A DNA stretch of 64,000 nucleotides from Lepeophtheirus salmonis (GCF_016086655.4 NC_052139.2:26602002-26666001); one strand, 5' to 3'. Counted from the stretch's first letter, positions 33,610 to 45,711 are shown. The notes: generated from the letters alone by a model not told the origin. Numbers and translations: made by a program.

Positions 33610-34455
33610 AACAATAATAAATAATATATCGATAGGTTAAGGGAAAAGTTCTGAGGATTTTTCGCTAGATGTCTTTAGTGAGCAGTATTTAACAATTCAT
33701 AAATTTTGTCAAAAAAAGCCTCACACATACTTAAAGGTTAAGGGTATAATTGAAAAAATAAGTTTATTTACATTTTTGTGTTTGGTGAAGCCAGTTGTAT
33801 GTTACAACGTTCCAAAATAGAATTAACAGAAGAGAAACCCCTACGTATTTAATGCCATAGTAAATCACCAAAAATAATAACTATTTGATGCACTAATCAT
33901 CCTTAGTAGTAAATAAAATTTGTATTGAAGTAAGTTTTGCATCTTTTTGTATAATATAACATTCCCTCCAAACATCTTATTTTCGAAGAATAACCAAAAA
34001 TAAATCAAATCAGGGGATTTTAAAATACAGAAAGACGGCTTATTCAGTATACGGACATTGGAGAACGTCAGCTATGTTTTATAACTGTTTCACACTAAAC
34101 TTTAAATAAATACTATCATTACGTAACAAAATAAATTGCTTTATTGCCTTACGAAAAAATGAATTGATGTTCTTGTACCGTAATATTGAAATAATTAAAT
34201 GTAGCAAATATATTTCTACACTCAAAAATGTATATGAAGTAGTTGTAAAACCTCTTAAAATTCCGGGCAAACGGGATCCCAAGAAAGGAATACAAGTTGA
34301 TAGGGTACACTAATTATATATAAATATAATATTATAATAATATTTTGAGTAGAAGTTCCTCATAATGTATGTTGTATTCACTTGATGATACGGATCTTAA
34401 TTGTAGATTTATACTCTGTAATATGCGTAGGGTTTAAGATGTAAGCCTTTTCTGT
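33610..34455. other. AT-rich stretch without a recognised gene
   Basis: Nothing supported. Confidence 0.45.
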
Positions 34456-34459
34456 ATGT

Positions 34460-34485
34460 AAATATATATATATATATATATATAA
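34460..34485. repeat. (TA)n microsatellite
   Basis: About 12 TA units in a row; a shorter AT run lies at 42588-42608. Confidence 0.9.
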
Positions 34486-34499
34486 CACACAGTCACAAA

Positions 34500-35140
34500 C
34501 AAACATTGTTACCTTGACAATTTGAAGAATATTTTGAAGGAGCTTAGCTTTCTTGACGTTTTATAAGACTAGCTGCAAGAGAGGGACAACATAAACAAAA
34601 ATCTTACTCCTTAACAAGATAGTAATTACTAAGATGTCAATCTTCAATTCTACTTTTACTTCGACAACAACAAACACTTATAGCGAGAGTTTTAAATTGT
34701 AATTGAGCCAAAAGCAAAAACACGTCTCGTTAGCAATTATTTTGGAGCGGAACTTGCTAAGTACAATTTGGACGGATTACATAAATAGGAGCATGTATGG
34801 GGGAAGTGACTTTATTTACAAGGAAATATGTTTAAAAAATCTGATTAAATGTCTTGTACCTTTGTTAGGGCAAACAAAATGTCAGTCCATCCTTCTTGTT
34901 GCTGCAATAGAAGAAAGAAATTAGCACAAATTTCACTCCACGTCCATAAACTTATATCTCGAATGTTGATCCTCAATGAAACGCCAGCTAATGCTGGCGT
35001 TTCATTTGAATAGCTGCAAAAGAGGACAGAAAAAACACCACAAATTCCACTCCGTATTTAGAACGGAACGCCTCAGATGTTGATCCTCAATTCCTTTTCG
35101 AGATCAACAATGACTTAGACGTATAACTAGGTCTTTAAAT
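34500..35140. repeat. Rep-D dispersed repeat, tandem copies
   Basis: Three imperfect copies in a row, each with a GAAGAAT-TTG block, an AGCTGCAA(G)AGAGGACA block and a block ending TGTTGATCCTCAATTC/TGTCAATCTTCAATTC (near 34637, 34966 and 35078). Further copies are at 39380-39560 (AGCAGCTACAAGATA...CATCCTTAATTCTACTCCGA) and 58985-59060 (TTGTTGATCCTCAGTTACGA). Confidence 0.45.
34975..35006. repeat. Perfect 14-bp hairpin within Rep-D
   Basis: AATGAAACGCCAGC, loop TAAT, then GCTGGCGTTTCATT. It is GC-rich compared with its surroundings. Confidence 0.9.
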
Positions 35141-36049
35141 CTTAAGCATTTTCAGTTCATAAAACAAAAAATCTAAGGGTTAGTGATGGGACAATTATTC
35201 GGAATCGTTGTCGGTAAAATAATAATTATTTTCCAATTCTTATGTATGGTTATTTATTGATCCTGTAAAGCTTGCCTTAGGGAAGTTTGCTGTGAAGTAC
35301 ACACACCCTGGGAAAATATGCCTTGAAATAAGCTCGTCGGGCAATTAAAATTCTCAGAAATTTACAGGACTTTTTTTTTTGTAACTATTATTTAGAATAT
35401 TAAGGAATCGGCAATTTTTACTAAAATTTCATTGGAGTTGCTATTGGATTTTTTTTTTTAATTGTCCCACGACTACAAAAAAGTACGTTTAAAAATGAAT
35501 TATAATATTACTTCCTTTCAAAAAACGTCAATTAATGAAACATGGCTCAAAAATATATATATATAAGACCCATGTGGTTTTTGAGTGAACCCAAACACAT
35601 CTCTAAAATCTATAATGCATATTCTTTCTTTATGGATCTCACTTTTTTTAATGTGGAAAAGTGATAATTTCTAAGATTATTAAATGCAAATATAACAATA
35701 ATGATATAAATAACTACATTGTTAATTAATATGAAAATGAAGATATCTGTCATTATGTAAAGATAAAGATTGACCGCGTATGCATCATCTTATTGAAAAA
35801 ATAAAAATAGATGCAAACTGTGGTTATCCTTGTAATTATTCAAGATTAAAATTGTGAATAGGAAAAAAATGCACTTTTTACGAGGGAATGTTTTAATATA
35901 CCTTGAAGCTCACATAATTCGTGGAAACTAATTTACTTAAAATGTGATCCTTTCTCAACATTCCCCCCTCCTATCTTCTTATGGGTATAGGTAGTGTGTA
36001 GGTTAAAATATATTTTATTGGGAACTTCAATTATCAATATGTGTTTTTT

Positions 36050-36190
36050 TTAAAGTTCCTTTAATTATTCCAATGAAGTTGCCCTGATTAAGTATTTGTT
36101 AACATTATAGTATTACAATACCTTCATCTGATCTAGGAATTGTCTTTCAAGTCCATATATACTTGGTATAGCAAAACTAAAGACATTGAG
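36050..36190 (+). repeat. Rep-F dispersed repeat, copy 1
   Basis: Core AATGAAGTTGCCCTGATTAAGTA, then GTTAACATT and CTTCATCTGAT. The same core stands at 38035-38150, 57465-57570 and, inverted, at 62275-62345. Confidence 0.55.
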
Positions 36191-36282
36191 TTCGAAATAA
36201 AACTATCTCCAAACCACGTTGCCCTTAGAGCTACGTCTTTCTTTTTGTTTGATAAATGCATGTAAATATTTATGTATATATA

Positions 36283-37070
36283 AGATTGGGGAAAAAAGTT
36301 ATTTTTGTATTTCCCTCACCTTTAAAAAAAACAACTAACTGTATACTTTATTCGTCACATCCGATCATACGATAAAGTGTTATAAAAGTACGAGTGTATA
36401 TTTTAAACTCTTTTTGGACAGTATTGCGCTTAACCGGGGAAGTTGTGAATAATCGTGGGTTGCAATGGAGGTCTCAGAGGAAGGAATGATCTATATTTTA
36501 CCTTTTTACTACCTTAACGGGAAAAACGCGTCGAAAGTGACCAAGAAAATTTGCAAAGTATACAAAGACAATTCTCTTTTGGTTTGTACTGTACAGCAGT
36601 GGCTTGAGCTATATTTTTAACAAAATCAACTGTTTAAAGCTAGTGATCAAACGGAAACTGCCACAATTCGTAAATAAGAGACAACAATACATTTTCAAAA
36701 CAACGTCAGATCGCACACACTTATGATGACGTGTCAGATGCTTTTTGAGCAAGGATGTAAAGTTTTTAGGCATCTGCTTTATAGTACGGAACTGGGACAA
36801 AGTGACTACCACCTGTTCCTGTCTATATACCCAACGCGTTTAGGCGTAAAAATTTGGCCTCAACAGAAGCCTGTCAAAATTGTTTGCCCGAGTTTATTTG
36901 CCACTAAGGACAATGGCTTCTACGAAATGGGCATCATGAAGTTGGATTTTTGTTGGCAACAAGGTATCAAAAAGTATGAGGAATACTTGGCTCAAATAAA
37001 ATGATTGTAACACTGCATATAAGGCATTGCCATAAAGCGAAAAATACAAAATTCCTTGTTCCCCAGCCTA
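36283..37070 (+). mobile_element. Mariner element, internally deleted, with terminal repeats
   Basis: The left end GATTGGGGAAAAAAGTTATT and the reverse complement of the right end (GGCTGGGGAACAAGGAATTT) form inverted repeats of about 28 bases flanked by TA. ATG at 36465 opens an N-terminal helix-turn-helix (YYLNGKNASKVTKKICKVYK...VQQWLE). After about 25 codons without catalytic residues the frame reaches NNVRSHT, LFEQGCKVFRHLLYSTELGQ and SDYHLF (third catalytic Asp), then SLFATKDNGFYEMGIMKLDF and a stop at 37004. SDYHLF is typical of the DD34D mariners. The first catalytic Asp is deleted and the second is lost (NNVRSHT where DNARPH is usual). The C-terminal 93 codons are open. Confidence 0.8.
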
Positions 37071-37199
37071 TTAAAGTGAGATAAATACTTATAAATAAAG
37101 GATTTACTGTACATGAGATGAAAACAATGCAAAATTGAATATTCCATGACTTTTTTGATATATTTTATTTAAAATTTAGTAGCAATTTATATAATTTAA

Positions 37200-37440
37200 A
37201 TGCTTATATTTATAATACACATAAATTTATAATAGTCATGCAATTTTGATCTATCAAAATGAAATTATAATGTTTATGAATAGTTGGTCATTTTAATACC
37301 CAATTTTGTAATTAAATAATACATATTGAGACAAAAAAATCAACATGTACAGTTTCATTATACAAGTTGCAATTTGTACAGGCATCACAACTAGTAGACA
37401 ACATTTGTAGAAATTAAAAGAAAAATTAAACAATATTTTA
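37200..37440. repeat. AT-rich repeat shared with 17400-17640
   Basis: Second copy of the repeat described at 17400; ends in GTAGACAACAT where the other has ATAAACAACAT. Confidence 0.45.
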
Positions 37441-37479
37441 GCATGAATAAAAAACAAAACTTATTAAATTAGTTTATCT

Positions 37480-37630
37480 TTTTCTCTATATATTAAAAAT
37501 CAATCTATGTGTGTGTTTCCATAAATCAGGGCCAAACCAATGAAATGAATTAGCTGAAATTTGTTCCAAAGATGGGTTGGATAAACATTTGTTTGCCCTA
37601 CAAGACCATGGCGACCTTAAAAAAAGCATT
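37480..37630 (+). repeat. Rep-E dispersed repeat, copy 1
   Basis: It shares with 56240-56400: CTATGTGTGTGTTTCC-T, CA(G/C)(G/A)GC(C/T)AAACCAATG, GCTGAAATTT, GGCGACCTTAAAAA-AGCATTTCT. The 'AAACCAATNGAT...GAAATTT' phrase resembles sequence seen in invertebrate Helitron and LINE tails, which is inference only. Confidence 0.5.
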
Positions 37631-38034
37631 TCTCTAGAAACGAATTTTTTGATTATCAAACAACTACTTCATACATAACAAGAAAATAAAGATGTTAAAA
37701 TTCTTAGAACTATTCCCCGGGCATGTTTGCATATATCTTTGCACACTTTAAAAAAAGAGATTATTAAGTCTAGAGAATAAAAAAAGAAACACAAAGGAAT
37801 TTTGACCACAACATGAGATTTGAACGAACGGTAGTTCAACTGTGGACACTTAAATATTATTTTCTTCTATAAAGTCTAAGCCTTATTAAACCTTATCTCG
37901 TAAAAAAAACCCCTGGAATCATTCTAAAAAAAAATGGGGTCTTTATTTTTGTTTATATGAAGCAACAGAGTTAAGAATTAATATTGACTTCTACTATTAT
38001 CTATAGAAGCTTACAATAGTTATAATGATTTTTA

Positions 38035-38150
38035 AATGCTCTTTTAATGTGTCAAATGAAGTTGCACTGATTAAGTATAAGTAAACATTAAAGGTAGTTT
38101 TAAAATACTTCCATCTGACATAAAAATTATCTTTGAAGTAAAGAAAGAAC
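38035..38150 (+). repeat. Rep-F dispersed repeat, copy 2
   Basis: Core GAAGTTGCACTGATTAAGTA, then AAGTAAACATT and CTTCCATCTGACAT. Confidence 0.6.
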
Positions 38151-38154
38151 AGAT

Positions 38155-39375
38155 TTATTTTGTTTCGAATTCAGGTGGTTTTGAATCTTTAGATCTTTTT
38201 GACTAAGTCTTGGGAATCCAAACATTCGGATAAAGATCCCAAACCAAAATTAGAAAGGTAATTGTCACAAATTTTATAAGCCTTTTACCCTAAATTTGAA
38301 CCGTAATAAAATAGGATCCGGATTACGCTTACATTTTTATTCATAACGGATTCCCAAACAATGAAATACCTCTTGAGCACAAAGAGAAACTAACATTGAA
38401 AATAATTTTAATTTCCAATTATTTACAACTAATTACAAACATAAGTTTGATTTATTTATTTCAGTCTTTTCTTGTCAAGGCTTAACTAATCAAAAGCTAA
38501 ATATTTAAAGAACTAAACCGTTTTGTTAATTGTTTATTTCATTCTGTTATACATAATATCATTATGGAATTGGAGTCGTTTATCACCATGTTCTTGGAAT
38601 TGGGTGAGATTTTGAGATTGGTACATCTCTAATATTAACATTTTCTGATGACGTTTTTATTATTTTTAAACACATATGAAATGTAGAAAAAAAATAAAAT
38701 TCATCCACTCTTGAGAATAAAAAAGTACACCAAGCCATAACCATTATAAGGATTAGGTGACACAAAAAGTACCATTACGATCTTTAAAAATACAGGAAAT
38801 CAAAACAAGAATAAAAAAAATCGATTGATATATGTAATGAGGAACAAAAGATTAATAAACCACAATTAAATATGGATAAAAGTCAAATATACTGTACATT
38901 TTTTATTATGAAAAGGACACAATAGAAGGAGTAAGCTAGTCAAAGTAAAAAATTGATTTTTAAGGTCCACCCTAATGTATGTACATGTGGTTAATTGTGT
39001 TTGATTAAATCTCAAGATGTTTTATTTAGGTATATTTTCATATTATTATATATCTATAGACGTATGTATGTATTTGTTCATAGGATTGTGCACATACGAC
39101 TGTACACTTTTTGGGATAATATTTTTCTCTCCCGGGACAAAACTCTTTTCTGCCGAGGAGAATCAAATAACTGACATTTGTAAAGTTACAGAACTCTCAG
39201 GTTATTTTCGGCGTGGTGTATACCATTTGGACCAGTTAGAACTTTGGGTTTATTTAAGCCTCTTGAACCGTTCAATATATGAGTAAAAAATTGTGATGAT
39301 TATCTTTTTAAGTACCTCTTTAGCCAGTTCAAAATATTGCACATCTTGTTTTCAATCAGTATAAAAAATTGCAGT
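38155..39375. other. AT-rich stretch without a recognised gene
   Basis: No gene. The 89-codon plus ORF at 39017-39286 starts with a hydrophobic stretch but shows no family I know. Confidence 0.4.
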
Positions 39376-39379
39376 GTCT

Positions 39380-39560
39380 CTGTTAACCGTGCAACTTGAA
39401 GAATGTTGGAGAGACGACATTGTGTTTATTGATGTAGCGGTAAGCAGCTACAAGATAAATAAAATAACAGAACCCCCACTTCATGTCTAGTAATGATATA
39501 GATAGAGTTTACGTCAATGTGCATCCTTAATTCTACTCCGAGACCCAAAAGGACATTCAC
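39380..39560 (+). repeat. Rep-D dispersed repeat, further copy
   Basis: GAAGAATGTTGGAGAGACGA, AAGCAGCTACAAGATA and CATCCTTAATTCTACTCCGA stand in the same order as in the cluster at 34.5 kb. Confidence 0.45.
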
Positions 39561-40169
39561 TTATTACTTTACAACTAATCATCTTTGACTTTCACACATT
39601 TGGGATTACTTTATACCTATTTTTCTTACTTTAAAAATAAAAGAATATTGATGACAGGTTTGGTTAATCAAAAAAATATTTTGAGGAAGCTATTAAAAAA
39701 CGGCATATTCTTCAAATTTCATTTAACTGACCTTGGTAAAGTGTAGCATAATTGAAGTAGAACCCATCCCCCTGACTCAAACTTTATATTTTTTCTTCAT
39801 AAAATCTATATGAAGCTCAATCAACGAACTCCAGATTTCCTACTGGCTTTTTGGGCTTATGAAATGTGACCTCATGGCTATTCAGATCTGAACACCTTGA
39901 CTTACTATGTGTAGGCTGTCCTTGTGAGAGAGACAATACACGTGCATATGTCCTGTTCTAGGTTGGAAACTTTGGTTGAAGCTAGATGTGGTTGGTTTGA
40001 GGGATGTACTTGACTATGGACCCCGTCATGAAGAAACAAAAGATTCGTCAATAGTGTATAAACGTTGTTTACTTACCGTTAGTAAATAGTCAGTAAATAA
40101 GACGACAAAGAGTGGTGCTGTATTTCAATGAGTATAAAATTCCCTGTATGATAAACATCATTATAACAT

Positions 40170-40890
40170 AGAAAAGACAATTAGTTACAAAACAAAACGA
40201 ACTTGAGCTAAATATGTAGCTTACTTCCCAGTCAAGAAAGTGAGCCAATGAAATGGTCAACGGATTCTCATTGGCTCACTCCTTCACGCTGAAAAAGGCC
40301 TCAAAGGAGTTGAGCATCTCCAGGACCATACTCTAGCCCGTCAACAAGTTCAAAACGTTGGAGAAGAAGAGGGGTCCTGTCAAAGGAGCTAAACTGAACT
40401 CTCATGAGTTAAAGAAAACAACCCATGCTAATCGTTTAAAGACCATGAGGGCCCATGCAAGAGATGTTGATTCGTAACACCAGACTCCCAGACAGTAATC
40501 GAAAAAGTGAGTGAAAAAGCCTTGTGAGGAGTGAGGGGCGATAATCCACTTTTCACACCAGCTATGAAAGAAAATCTTGGATCTTTTTTGCTCCCCGACC
40601 CCCTCTATAGCCCTGATGTAAACTCCCTAGACTTTACGTTTAGGGTGTATATGGAAGGAATGCCTCCAGTGTCTGTCATCCAACACACATCTGCAGTGGT
40701 TGACAGACCTTCTGCTGCCCCCTGGAAGACATCATTGACGCTAAGGGCGGTTACATTCATGATTAAGAGAGTATAGAATACATATATTTATTGTATTAAT
40801 TTTGGTGAGATTCTATTGTTAATTAATGCATCATAACTTTTTGAAGTTTAAAATTCAAAGTGTTCAGATTTTCACGGTGTACATCCTCTA
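40170..40890 (+). pseudogene. Mariner-like element, family A, internally deleted (copy 2)
   Basis: N-terminal part (about 40300-40480): FKTLEKKRGPVKGAKLNSHE, KTTHANRLKTMRAHARDV, a helix-turn-helix plus basic linker, then HFSHQL/LFTPAM (near 40550). The frame then jumps to SPDVNSLDFTF (third catalytic Asp, near 40610-40640) and VYMEG...VCHPNT-like C-terminal sequence ending near 40760. First and second catalytic Asp are missing. The 5' flank contains ATTAGTTACAAAACAAAACGA as in the other family A copies. Near 40870-40890 GTTCAGATTTTCACGGTGT may be the right terminal repeat. Confidence 0.7.
40239..40280. repeat. Inverted repeat in family A copy 2
   Basis: AGTGAGCCAATG and CATTGGCTCACT are separated by 18 bases; the arms extend imperfectly. 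It lies in the 5' part of the element. Confidence 0.85.
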
Positions 40891-40894
40891 TAAA

Positions 40895-41390
40895 TTTTCC
40901 AGATTTAATATTCCCACCCTATATGTATGTACATGTTAGTTGTAGATAAGGATGAGTATCTTCCTCTCCTACAGGTACTAGATACTCAAATTTTCATTAT
41001 GTGTGATGATTTTTTGGAATGAAATTATCTGACAACATACCACATATTGAGCCAAATATCCTCCCCCCTAAAATAAAAAAAATCATCTTTTATACTATTT
41101 ACAATGATTAAAGTAGGCCTTTATTTATGCCTCAAGTAATTTTGTATATAAGTTTGTCCACCCACATACAAAATATTTATTCAAGCATACTGGTTTAGAA
41201 CAAATCGATTGAAAGTTATTGAACCCATCTAATATTCTTTATGAAGGTATTAGATTTATTTATTGCTATTTTGTGTTAAACATACTCCGTGCGTCAGCAT
41301 ATAAAAAATCTTGAAGAAAAAACACGAATAGGAAAACATCCCAATGTATGCATTTTTAACGTCATACCGAGCTTTCACACAACAACAACA
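40895..41390. other. No recognised feature before the 41.4-kb element
   Basis: AT-rich; it may include the decayed 5' end of the following transposase, but no terminal repeat was found. Confidence 0.4.
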
Positions 41391-41399
41391 CCAATTACA

Positions 41400-42171
41400 A
41401 TTTGATTGGTAAAAAAGTATGACTTGATGTATCACGGAAACCAAGTTATGTTCTTCTCGGACAAGAAGACCTTTACAGTGGATCCTGTGTACAATGGAAA
41501 AGTGATCTGGTCGTATGGTTTGGCGAAGTAAACTGCAACCTACATGAAGTGTCCACAACTAAACATCCGACTTCAGTCATGTTGTATCTTGAGGTTACAA
41601 AATGAAGCCTATTTGGTTCACTGTTAAAATATATGTAGATTGACTAGTAAGGATTAATTGATGATTTTTTGCAAACAAAAGTGATTCCCTAGGTTTGCAA
41701 GGTCACAAAGCAATCAAAGGAAACCGATGATTGCTTTGAGCAGGACGGGGCTCCTGCACATACGCAAAAATCGTCCAGGATGGAAAGGCCAAAAAAATGA
41801 AATTCTGACCGAAGAACTTCTTACCACCCCAGAGCTCTGACCTGAATCTCTTTGCTTACAGAATCTGGTGGCAAATTGAAATCAAGTCTTTTAGACTTTA
41901 TGTCACATCAATATTGAGTCCCCAAAAGCAGTCAGTTGATAAAGAGTGGCCATCAATGTCGAAGCACTACATTGTCCATGTGTACAAAGCGTTTTGGGAT
42001 TGTGTGGAGTGTGTAATTGAGGCAAAAGGTGCTCAAATTCATAAATAATGTTCTATGATGTGTAATAAACAAGTTTGAATACAAAAAAAATCTAGAATTT
42101 CATTTAAAACCGCTTGGTGTAATTAATAGTTCAATGTTCATTATGTTCCAAGACTTTCTGACGGCCCAGTA
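41400..42171 (+). pseudogene. Decayed Tc1/mariner-like transposase with right terminal repeat
   Basis: Plus-strand frames give VMFFSDKKTFTVDPVYN (first catalytic Asp, near 41450), KHPTSVMLYLEV, FEQDGAPAHTQKSSR (second Asp, near 41735-41780) and FLPPQSSDLNLFAYRIWWQI (near 41820-41880). The usual 'NPLD' is NLFA in the last block, so the third catalytic Asp is lost. Then comes VDKEWPSMSKHYIVHVYKAF and CVECVIEAKGAQIHK with stop at 42046-42048. The right end reads GACGGCCCAGTA (42160-42171); its complement TACTGGGCCGTC resembles the TACCGGGCCGTT ends of the element at 52345. The order is complete from the first Asp onwards, with several frameshifts. The minus-strand 100-codon ORF here is a shadow. 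Confidence 0.75.
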
Positions 42172-42174
42172 TAT

Positions 42175-42880
42175 TCATACAGGGCGATATTTAATACACA
42201 TAGTTGAGTTAATTATAAACTTCATATTAAAATTTTGGATGATATATAAGAGTCAAGGGTTTTAGCTATGGTTATGTGTCTTAATTTGATTTCAGAAAAA
42301 TATATTGAATCCCAAAATGTTTTTCTAATAAAAACTGTCAATTTTTCTTTCTTTCTTTGAGATAATCAATTTGACTAATTTAAGTGCGAATTACGGCGAC
42401 GTATAAAGCTGAATTAGAATAATTTATTGATAAAAATGGACTTCAACTATCAGAAGTCTGGAACAAAAATCAAAAACCTCATATATACTATGCATGTATA
42501 TATTTATACTAGCAAAGGATTCTCCTGTGTTGATCTAGTCAAGGAGGGAGTATGAAATCACATTGGCAATGGTCAATATTGCAAAAAAAATATATATATA
42601 TATATATTTATTTATTAACTAGTATTTATTTGCATTGTAAGAGAAACCCAACTTTTACAAATATTGTTTTTGAAACTTGTATAAACAAAAAGTTATATGG
42701 AATATTTTTGTCGAAATAATTACCCCCATAAATGGTTCATTTTTGCAAATATTGCAAAAATTATCTACAAAAAAAGTCCGGAAATTGAAAAAACTATATT
42801 TTAATGTATAAAATACGTTATATTTATAAGGATAGTTTGTTGATAGAAATTGTCAATATTTGGTCGATGAACGCAAATGT
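42175..42880. other. AT-rich stretch with an (AT)n run
   Basis: An alternating AT tract lies at 42588-42608; nothing else supported. Confidence 0.5.
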
Positions 42881-42883
42881 GGA

Positions 42884-42960
42884 ATCCACCCTCAATTTTG
42901 AGAAAAATCATTTTACCTTGCTTTTGTGTTGACGGGCTACAAATACATAACAATCTTGAA
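42884..42960 (+). repeat. Rep-1 core fragment
   Basis: CTCAATTTTGAGAAAAATCA, then TTACCTTGCTTTTGTGTTGA and GGGCTACAAATA, as in the full copies. The 47185-47262 segment (CTTGCTTTTGTTTTGACAGG) and 61098-61130 (CTTACTTTTGTATTGAAAGG) are further core fragments. Confidence 0.55.
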
Positions 42961-43014
42961 AAAAATCAAGATAAGAATAGATGTCTAATTTATTATTTTA
43001 TCATAAATATAAGC

Positions 43015-43060
43015 CCATGGGCGTTTCTAGTTGAGGGGGGAGGGCTTATCTCCAAAAATG
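43015..43060 (+). repeat. GC-capped repeat, cap fragment
   Basis: CCCATGGGCGTTTCTAGTTG followed by AGGGGGGAGGGCTTATC, like the start of the other caps. At 43940-43965 a CAGCCCCCCC run beside poly-A may be the far end of the same unit, which would make it about 0.95 kb including the 43.14-43.86 kb GGTC cluster. Confidence 0.35.
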
Positions 43061-43139
43061 ATCAACTTTGTAATTTAATTACTTATAAATATAGGTTTTA
43101 AAAAAAATAAAATAGATATGTTTATGTATGAACTAATGT

Positions 43140-44330
43140 TGAAACTGGGTCCGGTATCAATTTTTTCCCCGGTCCAAAACGAGGTTTCAGACTATGGACC
43201 GATAATTTTCGGTCTCACTTTGTGGATAGATTTTTTTTCGGTATCATTTTGTGGACACATTTTTTTTTTACCTTACTTTACCTTTTTTTTTTTTTTTTTT
43301 TTTTTTGTCTCATATATTAAAAAAGACTAACCCTTTTATTTCTAGATCAACCGTCGTTGATTTTTTTTTTTTAATCTCAAAAGTACACCATATTTTCTAA
43401 AACTAATACTGTATAGCAATAATATAAATTTATTCATTGATTCGATTATATAATTAAATTGGTTGTGTAATACGTAATAAGTCGTAAAGGAATAATATTC
43501 TGTTTCCTGGCAAATTAGGTTGTTTTATTATTAAGTGAACTTCCATATTCTCCACGAATTAGAAAAAAAAGAAGATATTTCTAACTAGATCCTTCATCGC
43601 AAGAAATGCTCGAACTCAGATTTTCCTATTCTAGGAGAGATGATGTAATTAAAATTCATCAAGCAATATCTGTTTAAACTTCGTAGGACGTCATTATACT
43701 TGAAAATGTATATGAACTTATGTTTTAAACAATTTATCTAAAAAATTGGTCAATGCCGATTTTTTGTGGCCAATCTAGACCGAATTTTTCTATGACAACG
43801 GTTCAGACCGAGCTTTTCTTTTTTGTAGGAACAAACTTATTCAGTCAAATCTCAGACGGATCTAGGATTTCAGGACTGAAACCCAACAATATTATAAACA
43901 TAATTTACATGAACTTCATAAACTTTCGGGGGATTTTGAGCAGCCCCCCCAAAAAAAAAAAAAAAAGGAAGTTAGCTACGCCACTGGTATCAATCATAAA
44001 TAAATAAATATATTGAGGCAACAATCGATTGACAGTTGGGCATCGCGTGGTTTTTGTAGATAAAAGTCTTCAGTCCGCAGCAATGAATATGTGTTGTGTC
44101 AATCCTTCTGATTCGGTTCAGTTCATTCCAGTCTTCAAATTGGCCATATCCGTTCTTGGGACAGGTGATTGAGACTGTCGGTACTTCGGACCGTTAGTAA
44201 TTAAACTGATAAATAAAAAAATAGATAGTTTGATCCATGGGTACTATCATCATGGACCAAACTGTATACATTTAGTTTGGTCCAGGACTGAACTGGAGAG
44301 GACATGAGTCTTCCGACTAAAATAATGATC
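43140..44330. repeat. Low-complexity region with GGTC/GACC motif clusters
   Basis: Repeated GGTCC/GGTCT/GGACC motifs at 43147-43255, 43770-43860 and 44150-44310, separated by long T runs (43261-43305). At 44222-44270 TTTGATCCATGG...CATGGACCAAA forms an inverted repeat. No gene. Confidence 0.45.
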
Positions 44331-44839
44331 GAAAAAAAAAAAAAAAAAGTAGCAACGTCAGCTATGGTAAAGAGTAGAAGCATATGTACAGTTATATCTT
44401 GAGATACGATTGCTACAGCAGACAAATTTTTATAAAGATACAAGCTGGTTGAGATTTGGCAATAGAACGAGAAAGTCACTTGAACCTTAAATTTTTTTAA
44501 GGCTAAACCACTTTTATTTTTTTTTGGTTGTAGATGTATTATTACTTCTATGTCATCAGCTAAAGGACAGAAGATGATATTTTTTAAAAAGTCTTTATTC
44601 ATATTGTTGATGGCATATGTACGTATGTACACATACACTGGTAAGAATTTGATAGGAAAAAATGGAATTTAACTTATTTATCGAACTACCTTTTTTACCT
44701 TATCATCAGGTGACACTGTAGTTAGGGCATTCAAATGAAGAAAAAATAAGCTTTAATATGGGTATAAACATTTATCTGTAAAAAAATCATTTTATTTTTG
44801 TATATATATATTACCTTTTTCAAAAAAAAAAAAAAATCC

Positions 44840-45258
44840 CTTTGCCTCTATAACTGCTTTGCAGACTTTTGACATTTTTACTGTTAGTTTTTCAAGATAA
44901 GCAGGTGTTATCTCATTCGTAGCCTTCTTCAAAAATGTCCACTATCTTGTACTTCCCTTTTCCCGAAATTTTCTATCTAGGTGTTTCTACAATAGCTCGA
45001 TTAGATTCAAATCAGAAGATTGAATTGGCCTAGCTAAGTAGATAAGATGTGAGAGATATCCTTTCTTATCTAAGAAGTTTTTGTAGAGCTTGGTTGTATG
45101 TTTTTGATGGTTGTCTTATTGAAAAACAAATTTTCTTCCAATTGATCTTTATTCAGAAGGAATGGCTTGCGCCTTCAGAATATTATTATAATCATTCTGT
45201 AGGAATTAACTTCCAATCTCTCATACTTGTCAGAGAGAAACATTACATATGAAATTAA
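44840..45258 (-). pseudogene. Tc1-like (DD38E) transposase, C-terminal half
   Basis: On the minus strand: NNILKAQAIPSE, GRKFVFQ-DNHQKHTTKLYK (second catalytic Asp, with a stop just before it, near 45090-45130), FLDKKG, then PIQSSDLNLIELL (third catalytic residue Glu, near 44980-45020). Next come HLDRKFREKGSTR and LKKATNEITPAYLEKLTVKM, SKVCKAVIEAKGFF, ending at the poly-T near 44835. Asp and Glu are 38 residues apart by my count. The WPxQSPDLNPIELL...PKVCKAVIxAxGGFF layout is characteristic of a widespread Tc1 group. The N-terminal half is missing. It is distinct from the mariner-like relics that use a third Asp. Confidence 0.8.
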
Positions 45259-45264
45259 GCCAGG

Positions 45265-45705
45265 CAAAAACAGCTGTATTTTTTCAAAAAAATATTTAAA
45301 AATATTCTATGCAGCTATTCTTTTCATAATAATTTTCATCGGGCTATAGTAAAAGTATTGTTCACGTCATAAACATTGAATAAATTAACAAAAAAGTTTG
45401 TTTTTTTTTCCAAACTTTTTCTTGCCAGAGTAGATATGAAAAAATATAAAATGTTTGAGATAATTACGTTATTAAAAACATAAACGCATATTATATTTTT
45501 TAAAATTAGACTACCTCACCCAGGTCTAACAACAAGAAAAATACCAAAAATGTTGGACTAATTAAAACAAAACAATAACCAAATAATGTAACACCGGAAT
45601 AAAACAATGTAATTTATGAGGATAATTTCTCTTCAAAAAAGTTTCATACAGCTGGATGATCTTCTTTAACGTATTATAGTATTGCAGTGCAATCAAATCA
45701 AGGGC
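45265..45705. other. AT-rich stretch without a recognised gene
   Basis: Nothing supported. Confidence 0.45.
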
Positions 45706-45711
45706 ATACCG

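Noticed and set aside
34975..35006. Hairpin considered as a transcription terminator
   Set aside because: There is no upstream gene and the setting is eukaryotic; kept only as an inverted repeat.
41256..41558. 100-codon minus ORF
   Set aside because: Overlaps the plus-strand transposase block FFSDKKTFTVDPVYN; a shadow.
44201..44638. 145-codon minus ORF, the second longest in the window
   Set aside because: It spans poly-A/T runs and the GGTC/GACC motif cluster, includes a run of Phe from a homopolymer, and shows no domain or motif.
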